A stretch of DNA of 64,000 bases from Bolinopsis microptera (GCF_026151205.1 NC_087080.1:13587337-13651336), one strand, 5' to 3'. Counted from the first letter of the stretch, positions 43,010-57,219 are shown. Notes: generated from the sequence alone by a model not told the origin. Numbers and translations: made by a program.

Positions 43010-46000
43010 CTGGGGGAACACTATCTGATAGAAGGGTTTACTGGAACTCAAGGAGTGATCATGTGACTACCATAGCTTAGAGAATATTGCGTAAAGGGAG
43101 TCAAATTTATTAACAAAGAGGGAGCCATATAATAACAAAGATACAGTCATTGGATGGCACAATGTTTAATTCAAATAGTATGCAGCATCGTACGGTGATA
43201 ACCTAAATGAGCAACTTAATAAATCTAACTATAATAGCCATTCGTGTTGACTCTATGCTGTACTAAGTAAATGTAAAAGATAGCATTAAGTTGCCTGGTC
43301 TTATAAATACATGATATAATCAAAGTGACGATGTAAATTAAAATAGCGTATGTTTGACGTTTGTGGGCAGAGATTTACGCCTCCACCGAACGCTTCAAAG
43401 CCGGCTGCTTTGGCGCTTTATTTTCTAGCGTGTGATCACGTGATCAATATTGAGTTTGTAGCGGCCAAATTTGAGTTAACATGAAGCCTGTTCGTAACTG
43501 TAGAATAAATCATATGAGTTCCGAGTACTTAGTAAAAGTCTTTGACATCGAAATTTGAATTTAAATTGTTTTGCGCTGTTTGACAGAAATGGACCAGCGC
43601 TCATCTTTGTTATGCAAAAGATATTGATAGTGATTTAAATTAGCCGAATCTGTATACACTGCACTATTAAATTGTTAAAACTTCAAAAGAACAAAGCGAT
43701 CTATATCTGTAGATCCCAGAACAAAAGATCATCAGAGGGCGTGACGATACCAGTACACGGTATCTCTTTTGATCAAATTACAGTTACCAACGCTGAACCC
43801 TGATAATGAGAACATCTAATTATTTCACACTTAAGTTCCATGTTGTGGGCGTCACATTCCGCAAGATATTACACACACAGACTGATGAACAATGGACCAA
43901 CTGTTCTCACATTCAGGGGCCACAAATATCAAAACAAAACAGCTGACTCAAATAAACTTCTACGATATCGCACGATTTATAAGTAAGCAATAAATCCCAC
44001 AGCCCATATACCTAGTTAAAGACACATTCTAAACCTCCTGACTCAGTGGTTGGTCCAGCACTAACCAGTAACCACCCCCTATTAAATTAACCGCCACCCA
44101 GTGGTTAACAGGAGTAGAGTGTAAGCACGGAACACTGTTCTTAAAGTTAATCAAACAAAGGGACACATCACCACCGAGAACATGGTCACGGACTCCGTGA
44201 TCTGAATATTTGCTTCCTAATTCCAGTGGCTTCTTTAGCCTGGCGATAATTCGATTTGAATAATAATGTTGCACTCAAATGTTATGTCGAAACGGCGGGA
44301 CTAACCGTATTCTTAGGAAATTATTTCTCGTGGGTTTTAAAGGTTTCTGAATAAAAATGATTAGATAAAATATAATAATAATAAATAACTGCATATAATA
44401 TGTAACGAAATTTAACACAGTCATGGCTTTGACAATAATTAGATTATAACGAACATGTTTATAATTCATTATTTTTCTAAGAAAGAGTATTACGTAGGAA
44501 CAAACTGAAGAACGAAACCATCGAAAGATAATAATGAAATTAAACATCAAACTCTACTTTAACGAACAATATTTGGCTTGAGTTTATTAAATTACAACTG
44601 ATTTTATCGATTTCTCGGATGATTTTCTATTGAGATGGTATGACTCTATTAATAGAAGTAACAAGTTATACACACTACGTCTTGGCCGCAAATCGTAACA
44701 ACAAGTAGAAGATAAATTATTACAATGCAAGCATTCAGGAAATGGGTGGGATGAATATAATTATTAACAACGAGGTATTCATTAAATTAACTAACAGTAA
44801 CAATGATTTAACGATAAAAGGCGGAATCGCCGTGCCCAATTGCTGCTATTTGTGTCACACGGAACGACAAAGGCGTGAGAATTTTTGTCACAGTTGATGA
44901 AGGAGTAATGATACGAATATATCATGGAGTGAGCCACTATGGCAGGTCATGATGCCTGATGCCGGAGCCTGCTATATCCGAATTGGTGACCGTAGTCCTG
45001 TCCCAGGACTCGACCTCTTGCTATGCGACTTTGTGGCCCAGTTTGTTATGGATGATAAGAACGTGTTACAGGACTATAATAGGGTCGTATCAAGGTTTAG
45101 GGGTAGGAGTTAACTGGGGTTATGGTTAGAATGTGGGGATGGACAACAAAAGCCATCAGAACTGAGAACAAACGTGGTTCAATTGAGTGCTCAATGCTGC
45201 AGTGTTGCTGAGTCATCATAATTGACGAGTATTAAGTTAAATGTTTCATGATGGGATTATGTAATGAGGGCCGGAGCCAACATGTCCCGACTGTATCGAA
45301 CACCTACTACAGTAAGTCCAGCCCTGTTTGGAGCCGGTATTATAGCCAGGTACTGAATAGTTATAGCTTTATGATTTATGACTATAAGTAATAGCGTGTA
45401 GATGACGGTCATCATGGGGAGGCGGCGCGAGTGTTTTACATGTGATAGTGATTAACAAATCAACTGCGAGTATGTTTTACACGTGATAGTGATTAACAAA
45501 TCAAATAGCAGCTTCTGTTATTCAGAATCACTGCCTCGTGACGAAACAAAATAGCGTTGAACCTCTCCGCGATTACCGTTTAAATCTATTAATATTCTGA
45601 AACAATTATCTTAATTCTAAAACAAATTTTCAAGAAAACATTTCGAGAGAGGAAGACACAAATTATATCCTCCTCCACCGTCAAAACAACCCCAACTACA
45701 CAGCTACTTCAGATCAGTATACAAAGCAAAAGACAGAGTATAGTAACGGACAAGCAGACAGAAGTGGGCTACTACAAAGCAAAGATCTGTCATCTGACAT
45801 GGAGGGTATTTACATCCATCACTTATCCAACAAGGTACACCAAACTGATACTAATAGGTACACCAAACTGTACGACCTCCTCATATATCCTGCAGTGTAC
45901 ACATACAGGCCTCAAACAGCTGGGCCGGAAATTAGAATAGTGGATCATACTCCTTACTAATACTCCTTTATAATACTCCTTGCTATATAACAGTCTGATA

Positions 46001-48130
46001 AGCAATCAGCTCAAAGACTCATTAGTTAATACAGAGTACGGTGTATATATAAATATATATAAGATAATGTACACATTGCGGATACAGTCTAGTGTACACA
46101 AATTAGTAACTGAAATTAAATGTACAGTTGCTACTACTAAGATATAAAGTGTAAACTTTAATGTGGTTCACTAAATCACGGTTTAGCAAGAGAAAGGTTG
46201 TGAAGGTTGTAGCAGCATGAAGCGTAATGAAGAGGTCGTATGCTGACTATATTGCGAACATTTATACTTCAGTTTAATATTGTGTATAATAGCGTGCACA
46301 CAAAGGAAGATTGTGTGTAAATAGTTGTGGGGAGGGGGGCTGTGTGTGTGTCATGGCAGTGGTGAGTATTCAAATGTACAGTGTAGAGAGTGTACCATGC
46401 TGCTTTCTCTCTATTTCATTCTGTATGTAGTACAAGTTGTGTGTTCTACTTACGTTATGTGTAGTGTGTATTAGGGGTGAGAGTGTCAAGGTTGGGGAGG
46501 TTTTTAACTGAGCACAAGATCAAACAACAGAATATTAGAGAGGGAGTGGTTTCGTTTAATGGATTACGTAAAACGGTTAAAATACGGAACACGGGACCGG
46601 ATTGCTGGCTCGCTGTCTCAGCCAGAACGAAATACGCAGAATAAGGATGTTAAATAACTGCAGCATTTCAAGATATACCAGACAGAGCAATATCGGCTGC
46701 GATAACACAGAGTAATCTCGTTTAACGAGCATAATATGCACTAGTTATGGTTATATAACATGATTTTAAACATAAGTAGTAATGGCTCTGCTGGACGAGT
46801 CGCCCAAACACAAATTTATTTACCAACTCAAAATAATATAAGTTACAGGGGCCAGTGCAGACAGGATGATACTTATAAGCTTATAAAATTACGTTCATTC
46901 GATAACTTTAAATACTTCCTCTAATATAACGCATATAACGGAGAGGGTTTAATGTTTTAACTTTGGGAATATATTCAAAAGTAACGGATGATCTGACTTA
47001 TAGCTGCAAAACCAAGAAAAAACATTTTGTTCAAGAAAACAACAAATTCATTATAATGAAGAGTATGTGACTTAATAAATGTGAGCCGCTGCAATTAGAT
47101 TACTGCAATTAGAATTTGTTTAGAGTCCAAGTAATCTGGATCTCGATTGAATTAAATGGCTGGAAATTCAAGGAAAGGGGTATTTTTCCCTCACTGACAG
47201 CTAGCTATGCACGTCCTTTCCTTAAAACTGGCAAATGAATTTGTATATACAATTATAGCAATTTTGGATGTATGGAAATGTTCAGCACTACTTCCATACT
47301 TATTTCGACAGCAGTATTGGCTTGGTCTTCGTCCGAATAAATGTCGCAAAATATAAACAAAAGATTTCTGTTATGCTGTGATATTTATATTGTAACGCTG
47401 AACACTAAAAAGTAGTAATACTAAAAATATATAATACTATATTATAAAATACTATACTATAAAGTATTTCAGATCCCTATGATATCGAGCTCGAGAAAAG
47501 AATTTGAAAGACGCTGCACTGTGCAGTATTATAAGTGTGAGTGTCGAGTAGTGATACATATCTAGTGGGAAGCACTTCCTAATTAGACCAGCGACAGAAC
47601 AAATTACTGAGTTATTAAATAATTATGGAGTCATTAAATCATAATTAGCAGTTATTAGTGCCACTTTCATATCTCTTTACCCTTAATTGCACTTATAATC
47701 TACGATAGTTTTATACACTACAATACTTATGACACGCTAGTTTTGACAAGAAACAGCTGATAGATAATCAAAACAAGCACGCAGTGGAGATAAAAGCTAT
47801 CAATCACGAGTAAGAATAATACGAAAACACGAAACAAAAGCAAATATCTTGGTCCAGTTTTCATAAGAATCAAACTATTTTCCTTTGAGGGAAGAACGTA
47901 GGTAGCCTGTGGACGTGGTATTGTGGTAAGTTTGATACTAAATAACTAGATAAAGAGGAAACACTCTGTTAATCAGAGTAAATTAAAACATCAATAACTC
48001 AGTACGACTGCAATACTAAGTGTAGATCTATCAAACAACACTGTTAGACATGTGGCCTGTGAAAGTTGTCTCGTTAATTAGTTAATACAATGCAGGTTAG
48101 AGAGTAGTTATAAAGCTGGTAAGATACTGC
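43010..48130. other. Upstream flank of ODF2-like gene, no supported gene
   Basis: About 5 kb of AT-rich DNA. Frames at 44029-44274 and 44275-44550 (minus) have no domain or splice support. A 53-codon frame at 44951-45112 (plus) is unremarkable. A 5' untranslated exon or the missing ODF2 N-terminal exons may lie here or further right, but I could not identify them. Confidence 0.35.
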
Positions 48131-48144
48131 AGGGGGCATCTTAA

Positions 48145-48348
48145 CCAATATCTCTCTAGTATCATAACTAATATCTCTCCAGTATCATAACTAATATCTC
48201 TCCAGTATCTTAACCAATGTCTCTCCAGTATCTTAACCAATGTCTCTCCAGTATCTTAACCAATATCTCTCCAGTATCTTAACCAATATCTCTCCAGTAT
48301 CTTAACCAATATCTCTCCAGTATCATAACCAATATCTCGCCTAATAAA
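48145..48348. repeat. 23-bp tandem repeat (AATATCTCTCCAGTATCTTAACC)
   Basis: About nine copies with variants CATAACTAA and CTTAACCAA; period 23. Confidence 0.9.
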
Positions 48349-48599
48349 CACTCGTCTAATAGTTCAACGAGCTCAACTTCTAGTTTAAATACTACACAAT
48401 ATTGCAAGACAATTATATTAGATAAATAAACTTTGAGCTAGAAGAGAATAGATGTCATTCGGTCGCGTCCGCGTGACACCAGTGAATATTACAGGTTGGA
48501 TATAATAGCAAGTGTAGTTAGATTAGCTGAACAACAGTGTAAAATATCTAATCTTGAAAAGAGGAAGATTACAGCAATGTCACTGGCTCAGATGTAACA

Positions 48600-48715
48600 A
48601 GCTGGTTGCTGATTGGTTATCGTGTCTCACTTTGACTCCTGATTGGCTAGCGTGTCTCAGTCAGATTGCTGATTGGCTGGCGGGTCTAAGAGTGATTCCT
48701 GGTTGGACAATGCGG
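48600..48715. repeat. Direct repeat with TGATTGGCT (CCAAT) units
   Basis: GCTGATTGGTTATCGTGTCT, CTGATTGGCTAGCGTGTCTC and GCTGATTGGCTGGCGGGTCT recur at ~30-35 base steps, with a weaker fourth copy (CCTGGTTGGAC). Each carries an inverted CCAAT box. Confidence 0.6.
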
Positions 48716-49124
48716 CAGAAACTCTGATTAAGTACTGCTGTACTGATGGCACGGCTCTGGAGGGTAAGAGGACCTCATACTACAATTTGTAAGGTCTGAC
48801 AAATACAAGACTGATTTGCAGGAAATGCTACAACTTTACAATAGTGACACGTAATTACATCACTATTCTTAGCTAAGCAAATTAATACCTGGGTCCTGGT
48901 GTCAGTACAGATTTAAAATAAGATTTCCTTCGGGCTCTGCTGTCGGCCTCCTAGGGAAGACTAAGGGCTTCATATAAGGTTAAACACCTTGTTTGGTTCG
49001 GGTTGGTTCGGGTCGCCAACAAGGCCAAGGGTTCCTTATATGGAAATTAAAATATTATTATCAAAGGGTTCCTAATGAAAGTGTACCAGTTCAAAGCAAT
49101 AATTGTTTTTCATACCTACAAAGT

Positions 49125-49870
49125 TATGAAAGGAAGTTGGCTGGTCTATAAATTTATAAAGTTAAGGTAGAAAGTTCAATGGTCTACAAAAGTACAAAGG
49201 TAGGAAGTTTACTGGTCTACAAATAGGTAGGAAGCTTACTGGTCTACAAATAGGTAGGAAGTTTACTGGTCTACAAATAGGTAGGAAGTTTACTGGTCTA
49301 CAAATAGGTAGGAAGTTTACTGGTCTACAAAGGTAGGAAGTTTACTGGTCTACAAATAGGTATGAACTTTACTGGTCTACAAATAGGTAGGAAGTTTACT
49401 GGTCTACAAATAGGTAGGAAGTTTACTGGTCTACAAATAGGTATGAACTTTACTGGTCTACAAATAGGTAGGAAGTTTACTGGTCTACAAATAGGTAGGA
49501 AGTTTACTGGTCTACAAATAGGTAGGAAGTTTACTGGTCTACAAATAGGTAGGAAGTTTACTGGTCTACAAATAGGTAGGAAGTTTACTGGTCTACAAAT
49601 AGGTAGGAAGTTTACTGGTCTACAAATAGGTAGGAAGTTTACTGGTCTACAAATAGGTAGGAAGTTTACTGGTCTACAAATAGGTAGGAAGTTTACTGGT
49701 CTACAAATAGGTAGGAAGTTTACTGGTCTACAAATAGGTAGGAAGTTTACTGGTCTACAAATAGGTAGGAAGTTTACTGGTCTACAAATAGGTAGGAAGT
49801 TTACTGGTCTACAAATAGGTAGGAAGTTTACTGGTCTACAAAAGTAGGAAGTTTACAGGTCTACAAAAGT
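49125..49870. repeat. 27-bp minisatellite (GGTAGGAAGTTTACTGGTCTACAAATA)
   Basis: About 25 copies. The core, 49362-49830, is almost uniform, and copies decay at both edges, as expected from unequal exchange. Since 27 is a multiple of three it gives a 161-codon GRKFTGLQI repeat frame; no start context, splice site or non-repeat coding part supports a protein. Confidence 0.95.
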
Positions 49871-49889
49871 AAACAAGAAGTAGACTATA

Positions 49890-52025
49890 ACCTATTCCAG
49901 ACATTGGAAGTGTGCTAGGAAGGTCTACCTGGATAGTTTTTGTCCTAATGGTACTGCAATTCTTTGTTGACAGCTTACAGCAGCTAGTAATGCTGTTCAC
50001 ATTATATCACTTACTCTGGGTTATAAGGTTCGCATTATATCCCACACATGGTTCGATTAAATCAGAGCTCAAGGATACCAACAAACACTAGATACTATCA
50101 ACAGCAAAACCTTAATAAGTAGATACCAATGACAGAAAATATCGATTGAATTAGAACGTTTTCAGGATATGACTGGATACAATACACAGCAGCAGTCTAC
50201 ATTGCTCAATACAAGTCTGAGATACGGCAACAAAATATGAGTATCACAATAACTTCAACGACTTTAAATAGTCATCCCAACTAAATTAAGATATCAAATT
50301 TCTGAATACCTGAAAAACAAATGACACCTGTTCCAATTACAGCTGGCAATCAATATAAAATCATGTAACACTAAGATATAAACAATAACACCAATTACAC
50401 AAACGCATAGGAGAAACACCAGTATCACCATGGTAACGGGTCAAGTGATACAGAAACAGTGAACACATTTAAGGGTCCAAACACACACACACACACACAC
50501 CAACACTCACTCACGTATATATAATAACGTACGAAGTAATGTGATACATTATGCGTGTACAGACTTTTCATTTTATTTTCCTGGCCGGGGGTGGTAGGAT
50601 AAACAGAATTATGTTTACCATGGACCGCTAGGAACTCTTCCATCATTGGCTGCTGGACCTGTCATGTGACCCATACCTACCACTCAGTGTCGACGTGGCT
50701 GCCCAATGCCCATGTGGGTACACACGTGCTAATCAAATGAACATTGCTGAAATTAGGATGAGTCCAGGCCATCACGAGGGGCAGTTAGAGGGGTGTCATT
50801 GGAGGGGACTGCGATATCGTATATTGGAATATTATGTACAACTTCACCTAATTGTCCTTTAATATCATTTGTGATGGAATCACCAGTGTTAGCTCTACAG
50901 GGGTTCAAGGAAACGAACCTGAAAATAAGCTCACATGACCCCACACTCGGCCCTGATTGGCGGATGATGCAGGCTGAGTCGCTAGTTGGGATGGCTGTAA
51001 CTAAGGTCCGTGGTTCTGTACACCTATTGGTTAGATTCACAATGCTGATTGGACAGTTACTGCAACAAAAGAAGCTGATCGGCTAGTTGTGAGGAATCTG
51101 AGAAATCTAATTGGAGGATTTAGCCACCTGCTTTATTGGATTACAGTTGCGTAACAAAAAACAGGACAAGTGTTACATTACAAAGTGCCGGCTACCATTA
51201 AGAGCACACATCTTGTTACTTGTTGTGAACGTGATGAGTATATACGGAGTTAGTTACAGTCATTACAATACAGGTCACGGTTGCAACTCGGGGAAAAACA
51301 AACTTGAAAGCGTGACGCCATAAAATGGGAATAATCGGAATAATCTGATGGCAACACGGTTGGCTGAACGTTGGTGAAGAAAACCAAAAAACGAGCTAAT
51401 TTGACAGGAGGCAGGAGCAATGAGCATGCAGGTGGAACACAAAATTGAAAAACTCAAACCATTATAAAAATCCGGCAAGTCAGCAGTCAGCAGTGCCAAG
51501 AAAACATTGGCAACATTTTAGTCTTGCGGCAATCAAATTATCAATGGTATGCATTTCACAAGAGCATTCCATTTTAGCCTCCGGGTTAAACTGAGCAGAA
51601 TAAAACCTTGAGTTTGGTGATTTACAAAAATAAATACGGGGTATAAATTGCATTTGCCACATAAAGTGATTGATTACATGGCTTTAATTGATATTTTATT
51701 GGGCTGCAAGCCTCAAATCCCGTTATGGATATAAATCTATTGGATTGCATCCCTCTGTTCATGACTACTGGTACACCTTGATTACAGGACATTATGATAC
51801 GTGGTATATTGGATAACGGAAACATTCATCATGTCAATATGTGTAAATCTCATTAAAAGTGGCCATGGCCACTGTATTGGCAGGCCACTATGGTAATTGT
51901 AGGCTGTAGCCATCTTACTACTCGCTGAACGTGAATATTAATGTTCGCTGAACGACAAGATTAATGCTGCTCACTCAACGTGAAAATGAAGGCGTCTTAC
52001 TCGACGTAAAAATTACTACTGATCA
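49890..52025. other. Non-coding stretch with CA microsatellite
   Basis: (CA)n at 50481-50500. Overlapping frames on both strands at 50753-51086 have no recognisable domain. No gene supported. Confidence 0.4.
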
Positions 52026-52029
52026 GACT

Positions 52030-54090
52030 AGACACCAAACAGAAGAAGTTCTAGGAGGATAGAAGTTTATATCTTAATCTATCTGAATTCTGCTAACCCC
52101 TCCCCATTCCACCAAGACGGAGGAGGGGTCAAAACAATCGTCATGGGGTACCGGCTATTCCTGATGGTAGAATTTGAGTCAGATAGGTTTGTTTTTGTAC
52201 TGGTCAGGTTTAAACCGTTTGCTGTGTGAGCTCCGGTGACTTGTTCGAAGATACAGGTAATCCAATTATGGCTTCTTAAAACCAAGAAAATGCACAGAAT
52301 ACCTAAAACATAAAGAGAAAGGAGCCCTGTCAAGAGAAAATGAAATGTCAGATACCTCAATCTAGAATGTAAATGAAGGTAGCACCGTGGGAGGGAGGCT
52401 CAGAGCGCGTGTTCAAATATAACGCACTTTATCTTCACGGAAAGTTCAAACAGAACCGCGGTCCATATAAAGGATAATGTTGATTTCAGAAGGTTGGCCA
52501 GAGCTTTATCTTGAATCGTATTATATTTATAAAGTTAGAATACGTCTGCAACTGGTGACCAGTTGATAGCTGATAGGTTGACGGCGGTGTGGTTGGTCAT
52601 CTGTGGAGTGCATTGTAACGGGGTACACGATACCACACATGACGCACACGATACCGCACAAGACGCCACAACACGACATGACCGTGTCTGATGTCAATAG
52701 TTGACAGCTTCACGTTTTGTGGAGAGATCGGTAGTAGAAGGTGTCCTTGAGTTTGCTGTCATAACTTCAGGGAGCTGGATATTGGAACTTGCATTATGGA
52801 AACCTGATAGAGATGTTACAGGTAGAAAAGTAGAGAGAGAGAGAGAGGAGAGGAGAGAGAGAGAGAGAGGGAAGGGAGTGGTAGTATAAGGGAGGACATT
52901 ATTACTGATTACAGATTAACCACTTTAACTGAGAAAGTTAGAATAATTAAAATGTCATTTGTAAAATTGTAAAAGTGAGTAATTGATAAGAAGGCTGAAG
53001 GGATAGCCGATGTCTCCCAATTATGTGGTCTTCGGGTGGAGTTGAAACTTGAAGCCCCTGACTGACTGACTAATACTTCATCCTCCAAACTGTACCAACT
53101 TTGTATAATTGTATCACGTGATAATAATACGTTGGGTTATCTACCCTAAAAATCAAAGCATCAAGCAACCTGATCAATCATGACGTATCAAAAGAAACAA
53201 GAATTAAATCAGAGTGCAGAGTGTGTATAGTTGAGATTAACGATTACAACATTAGCTGGAGTATCAGAATGTGTAACAAAGACTACAAGACACTGGACCA
53301 CATGGAATACCTACACATTATAACATAATAATACACAGTGCTAAAGGGCCCCCGACTTGCAGGCTACCCGCTACAAAGTCACTGCAACAGATTCGGAAGA
53401 TTAACGTTCACAGTGAAGGACATCTGTGCGAGTCATACGGTTACCTATATAGTTACCTATATAGTGGAGATTGATTGGGGCTTGACCGTTTGCCACGTGG
53501 AGGATCGAAGTTGGTGTACCTGAAGGGATGTGGTGCCCGAGCCTGTCATTTAAACGAGTGATGACAAATAATAAATGATCTCAAATTAATGTAAGTCCAT
53601 ATTTTAGAGTGGCACGCAGTAACAACAAGAGAGAACAGTGGGTCACCACATGTGTTATTTAAACAGGAAACACAACATTGTTTAGCATGTGTCAAAGAAA
53701 AAACAACATGGTCACAACGCGGCGGGGGAGCTAGCATACGGGAAACACGCTAAATTACACGGTCTAGGTATATAACTGGTGAGTGGTATAAATATAATGT
53801 ACTTTAAACCTCGACCAACAGAGCCTCATTAATATCGTCATGCCCTAGAGTAACGAGGCTAATTGCTAATTAATTGTTCTTACTTCATACCCTAAAGACC
53901 GTTGTTTTAATGGTACCTCTTATTATCTTATCTGTACTAAACACGAGGCTAGAGAGTAGAGACTAGCTAACAGTTGTAAACAGGATCAAAACCACGAACA
54001 TGTAATTATTACAAGGGTACACTGGTACAGACAACCACTGCAGGGGTACACACAACCACTGTAGGGGTACACACAACCACTGTAGGGGTG
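52030..54090. repeat. Duplicated block, copy A
   Basis: From AGAAGTTCTAGGAGG (52041) on, this block is matched in the same order by 54400-56150. Shared markers include ATCTATCTGAAT, GGGGTCAAAACA, AAAGTTAGAAT, GTATAAT..CACGTGATA, ACAAATAATAAATGA and TTATCTTATCTGTA. It contains (GA)n at 52831-52872 and a 21-22 bp tandem (GGGGTACACACAACCACTGTA) at 54020-54085. A 93-codon frame at 52079-52360 (minus) with one hydrophobic segment is not supported by copy B. Confidence 0.65.
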
Positions 54091-54399
54091 GTTATATATC
54101 AAACAAATGCCCCTTCTAGCCCACAAAAGGGGCTTTTGTTATGAACTTGTACTCATCGTTAGCAGTAGGCACACTACCTTCTAGGCTATCCATTATCGGT
54201 ATGAAATCTTTTATCTAGATAAACAGATAAAAATTTAGGTTTTATCTAGATAAAACCGATAAAACCGATAATTTTTCTGCTGAAGGCCAAAGCCAAAATG
54301 TTTTCCAAATTTCACAAAAACTGATTGTCGACTTTTATTACTGTTTACCAGTAATCTTGCTAAAGTACAACTTCCTTTCTTTTGAAAATATTAGAGCAT

Positions 54400-56150
54400 C
54401 AGTTTTGCTCCAATACAGAAGAGTTCTAGGAGGTACAGTTTCTCTTAAATCTATCTGAATCTGCCGTCTCTCCTAAAACAAGTGTGACGGGGTCAAAACA
54501 TAAGTCATGTAGATACCGGTCTTCCTAAAAGATTTGGTAGCAGTTTGTTAAATAGATCAAGGGTTTTACCGTTGCTGTAAGTGACTCCAGTCCTTCAAAA
54601 CAGTAGACACCAGTTTTGCTCTCTTAAACAAAAATCACAATACCTACAAAAAGAGAACGTCCCTTCAAGAAAACAGTAGTCAACAGTTCTCATTCAAAAT
54701 AGACACTGTAGGTCCCTGAGAGTAACGGCACTAGTGTCTCAAACGCGGTTTAAATAAACCGTTTCCTTCACCGAGTAACAGAACGCGGCCATAGTAATTG
54801 ATTTCAGAACGGTTGCCGAGCTTATCTTGATGTTTTCTAAAGTTAGATCGTCTGCACTGTGACAGTGAAGCTGAGGTGACGGCGGATGTTTCAAACTGAG
54901 TCATTGTTTCGGGTTCCCTAGAAACAGTAACGCAACGATACGAAATATCAAACACGTCATGACCGGCTGATCATGTTGACCTTCACGTGTGGAACATCAG
55001 TAGAGCGTCCTTGAGTTTGCTGTCATAAACTTCAGGGACTGATATTGGACCTTTCTTAACCTGTGAGAAGTAGAAAAGTAGAGAGAGCACAGTATCGGAG
55101 AGGAGAAGAGGAAGCGAGTTGAGACACAGGGACTTTTCTGATACGATTAACACTGTATGAAAAGTTAGAATTAATTTCATTTAAAATAGACAAGGAGTAT
55201 TGACTACGAGAACTGAAGGTAGCCGTGTTCCATGTGCTTCGGTGAGTAAACTTACCCTGATGACTGAAAATTCATCCCAAACGTACAACTTGTATAATGT
55301 ACACGTGATATAAACGTTGGTTTCTCCCTAAACAGTAAGCACCTGATCATCAGACGTTCAAAGAAAAAAGAATTAACAGAGTGCGTTGCTTATGAGGAAT
55401 TGAACGATACAAACATTCTGAAATGAAAAATTTAAAATGATCACTGAACCGTTTCCCCTGTACCTAAACATTTAACAATATACACAGTGCCTATGCTCCG
55501 AAGACAATGTTCTCGCTAGAACACTTACGAATAATATGCCAACGCTCGGATATTTTACTTAAGTTACAGTAACGAGTCTCGTTACCTCTAGATTACTTTA
55601 AGTAGAACGCGGGACTCCTCACGATACAGTGAGGATCTCTAAGTGTTACTGAGTACAGTTGCCACAGTTCCATTAAAGGTAGATACAAATAATAAATGAC
55701 TCAACATTAATAAATCCATCTTCTATGCACCATAAAACGTTAGGGACTGCTTGGATTAGGAAGTTGTAAATTAAACTGAAAACTTGTTTGATGTGTCAAA
55801 GAAAAAATCATTGTTTCGGTAATTCCAGGATGTATTATACGATAAAACTACTAAATTAACAATACCTTTACGTTATCGAGATAATTATCGTACGATATCG
55901 GAGTGGATACGGTGAGTCCTTAACTTACTGTACTTTAAACTACGACAACGAGCTAGTTTTCGTTCTCCTAAGTTTCAGCAATTCATTATTTTCACTCCTT
56001 ATGCTAACTTAGTGCTTTTAATGTAACCTATTATCTTATCTGTATGTAAACCACGCTAGGACTGGTATACTAACTGTATCCTAAGCGATCTAACATGTAC
56101 ATTTAATTATACTAATATGTAATGTATCAGACAACCATTTGACATTCACA
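54400..56150. repeat. Duplicated block, copy B (shorter, indel-rich)
   Basis: Collinear with 52030-54090 but about 15% shorter. The differences are largely 1-5 base losses and swaps every few bases, not clean substitutions, which is unusual for ordinary genomic divergence and resembles poorly corrected long-read sequence. Confidence 0.6.
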
Positions 56151-56164
56151 ACAACATGTATGTG

Positions 56165-57045
56165 TGTTCATAACAAAAAATCAAATATCGCAAAATAACA
56201 AGTAGGTAATCTAGTTAATGAAACAGGTATTCATCGTAAGATGAATTACAAGCCTTAACTCCTAGGCCTAAACCACACCGGAACGCAGGCGTATTATCTG
56301 GGGTATCTAAATTATCCGCTACAGTCATATGTTTAGACATCAGCATTTGAGTAAGGAAGGTGAATTCACGTAGTAATTTAGTAGTGTATCTTGAGGTTGT
56401 AAACTGCCCAGGTCATAAGTGTAACTTACTTGAGGGACACGACTCTATTACTATATTTAATTATATTATGTTGTGATATATAATACACATTACTATAACT
56501 ACTATTAACCTGAACTAGTAATAGATCCTATTTTATTAAACAAGAAATTTAGCGGAGTAAAAAGATCAAAGTAGCAACGAAACAAGTAGGTAATCTAAGG
56601 ATTAAAGAAACAGGTAAGTTCAGTACGAGGTGAAGATGAATTACAAGCCTGTATAGCCTAGAGCCCAAACCACACGACCTGGAACCCAGCCGCGTAATTA
56701 CTGATCACTAATGCCCGCATAATATATGCGCTCATACATCATAATCCATTTAAGACATCAGCATTTGAGGTGAAGGAAGGGTTAGAATTCTCTAGTATAA
56801 CTTAGTGAAGTTGTAAGTGTAGGGTTCTAAAGCTGCCGCCAGGTCAGCAGGGTAACGGTTTATTACAGAGGGACACCAGACTGTGTTTTCTATAAGTTGC
56901 GTAATTATATTCATGTTGTGATATAGTGAATAAACAACGAGATTATATGAACTACTATTTAGACTCTGACTACTAAGTAAATAGATCCTATTATTATTAG
57001 AACAAAGAAATTTATGCGGAGTAAATGTAAGGAGTCTGTGAAGCA
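56165..57045. repeat. Second duplicated pair, two ~420-base copies
   Basis: 56190-56570 and 56580-57040 share, in order, ACAAGTAGGTAATCTA, GATGAATTACAAGCC, GACATCAGCATTTGAG, TATGTTGTGATAT/CATGTTGTGATAT and AATAGATCCTATT. Again the copies differ by dense small indels. Confidence 0.65.
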
Positions 57046-57155
57046 AGCCGCAAGGCATATAAGTCTCGAACAAATGATTACACAGCTACATAACAGTGGC
57101 GTAACAAATGGTCCTGTTGGGGGGATTTTTTACCAAAACACTCCAGTGGCCGGGG

Positions 57156-57212
57156 GGGGGGGGGGGGCGCGCCAAAAAACCTGATATTTGGGGGGGGGGG
57201 GGGGGGGGGGCC
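57156..57212. repeat. Long poly-G runs
   Basis: Two runs of about 16-20 G (57156 and 57192) are separated by CGCGCCAAAAAACC, with CCAAATGG after them. Confidence 0.9.
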
Positions 57213-57219
57213 AAATGGT

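Noticed and set aside
49362-49847. 161-codon GRKFTGLQI repeat protein
   Set aside because: By-product of a 27-bp minisatellite whose unit length is a multiple of three.
52079-52360. 93-codon frame with a hydrophobic segment, possible small membrane protein
   Set aside because: Not preserved in the duplicated copy and lacks any recognised domain or promoter.
54115-54145. GC-rich hairpin followed by T (GCCCC...GGGGCTTTTGTT)
   Set aside because: Looks like a bacterial terminator, but everything around is eukaryotic; chance structure.
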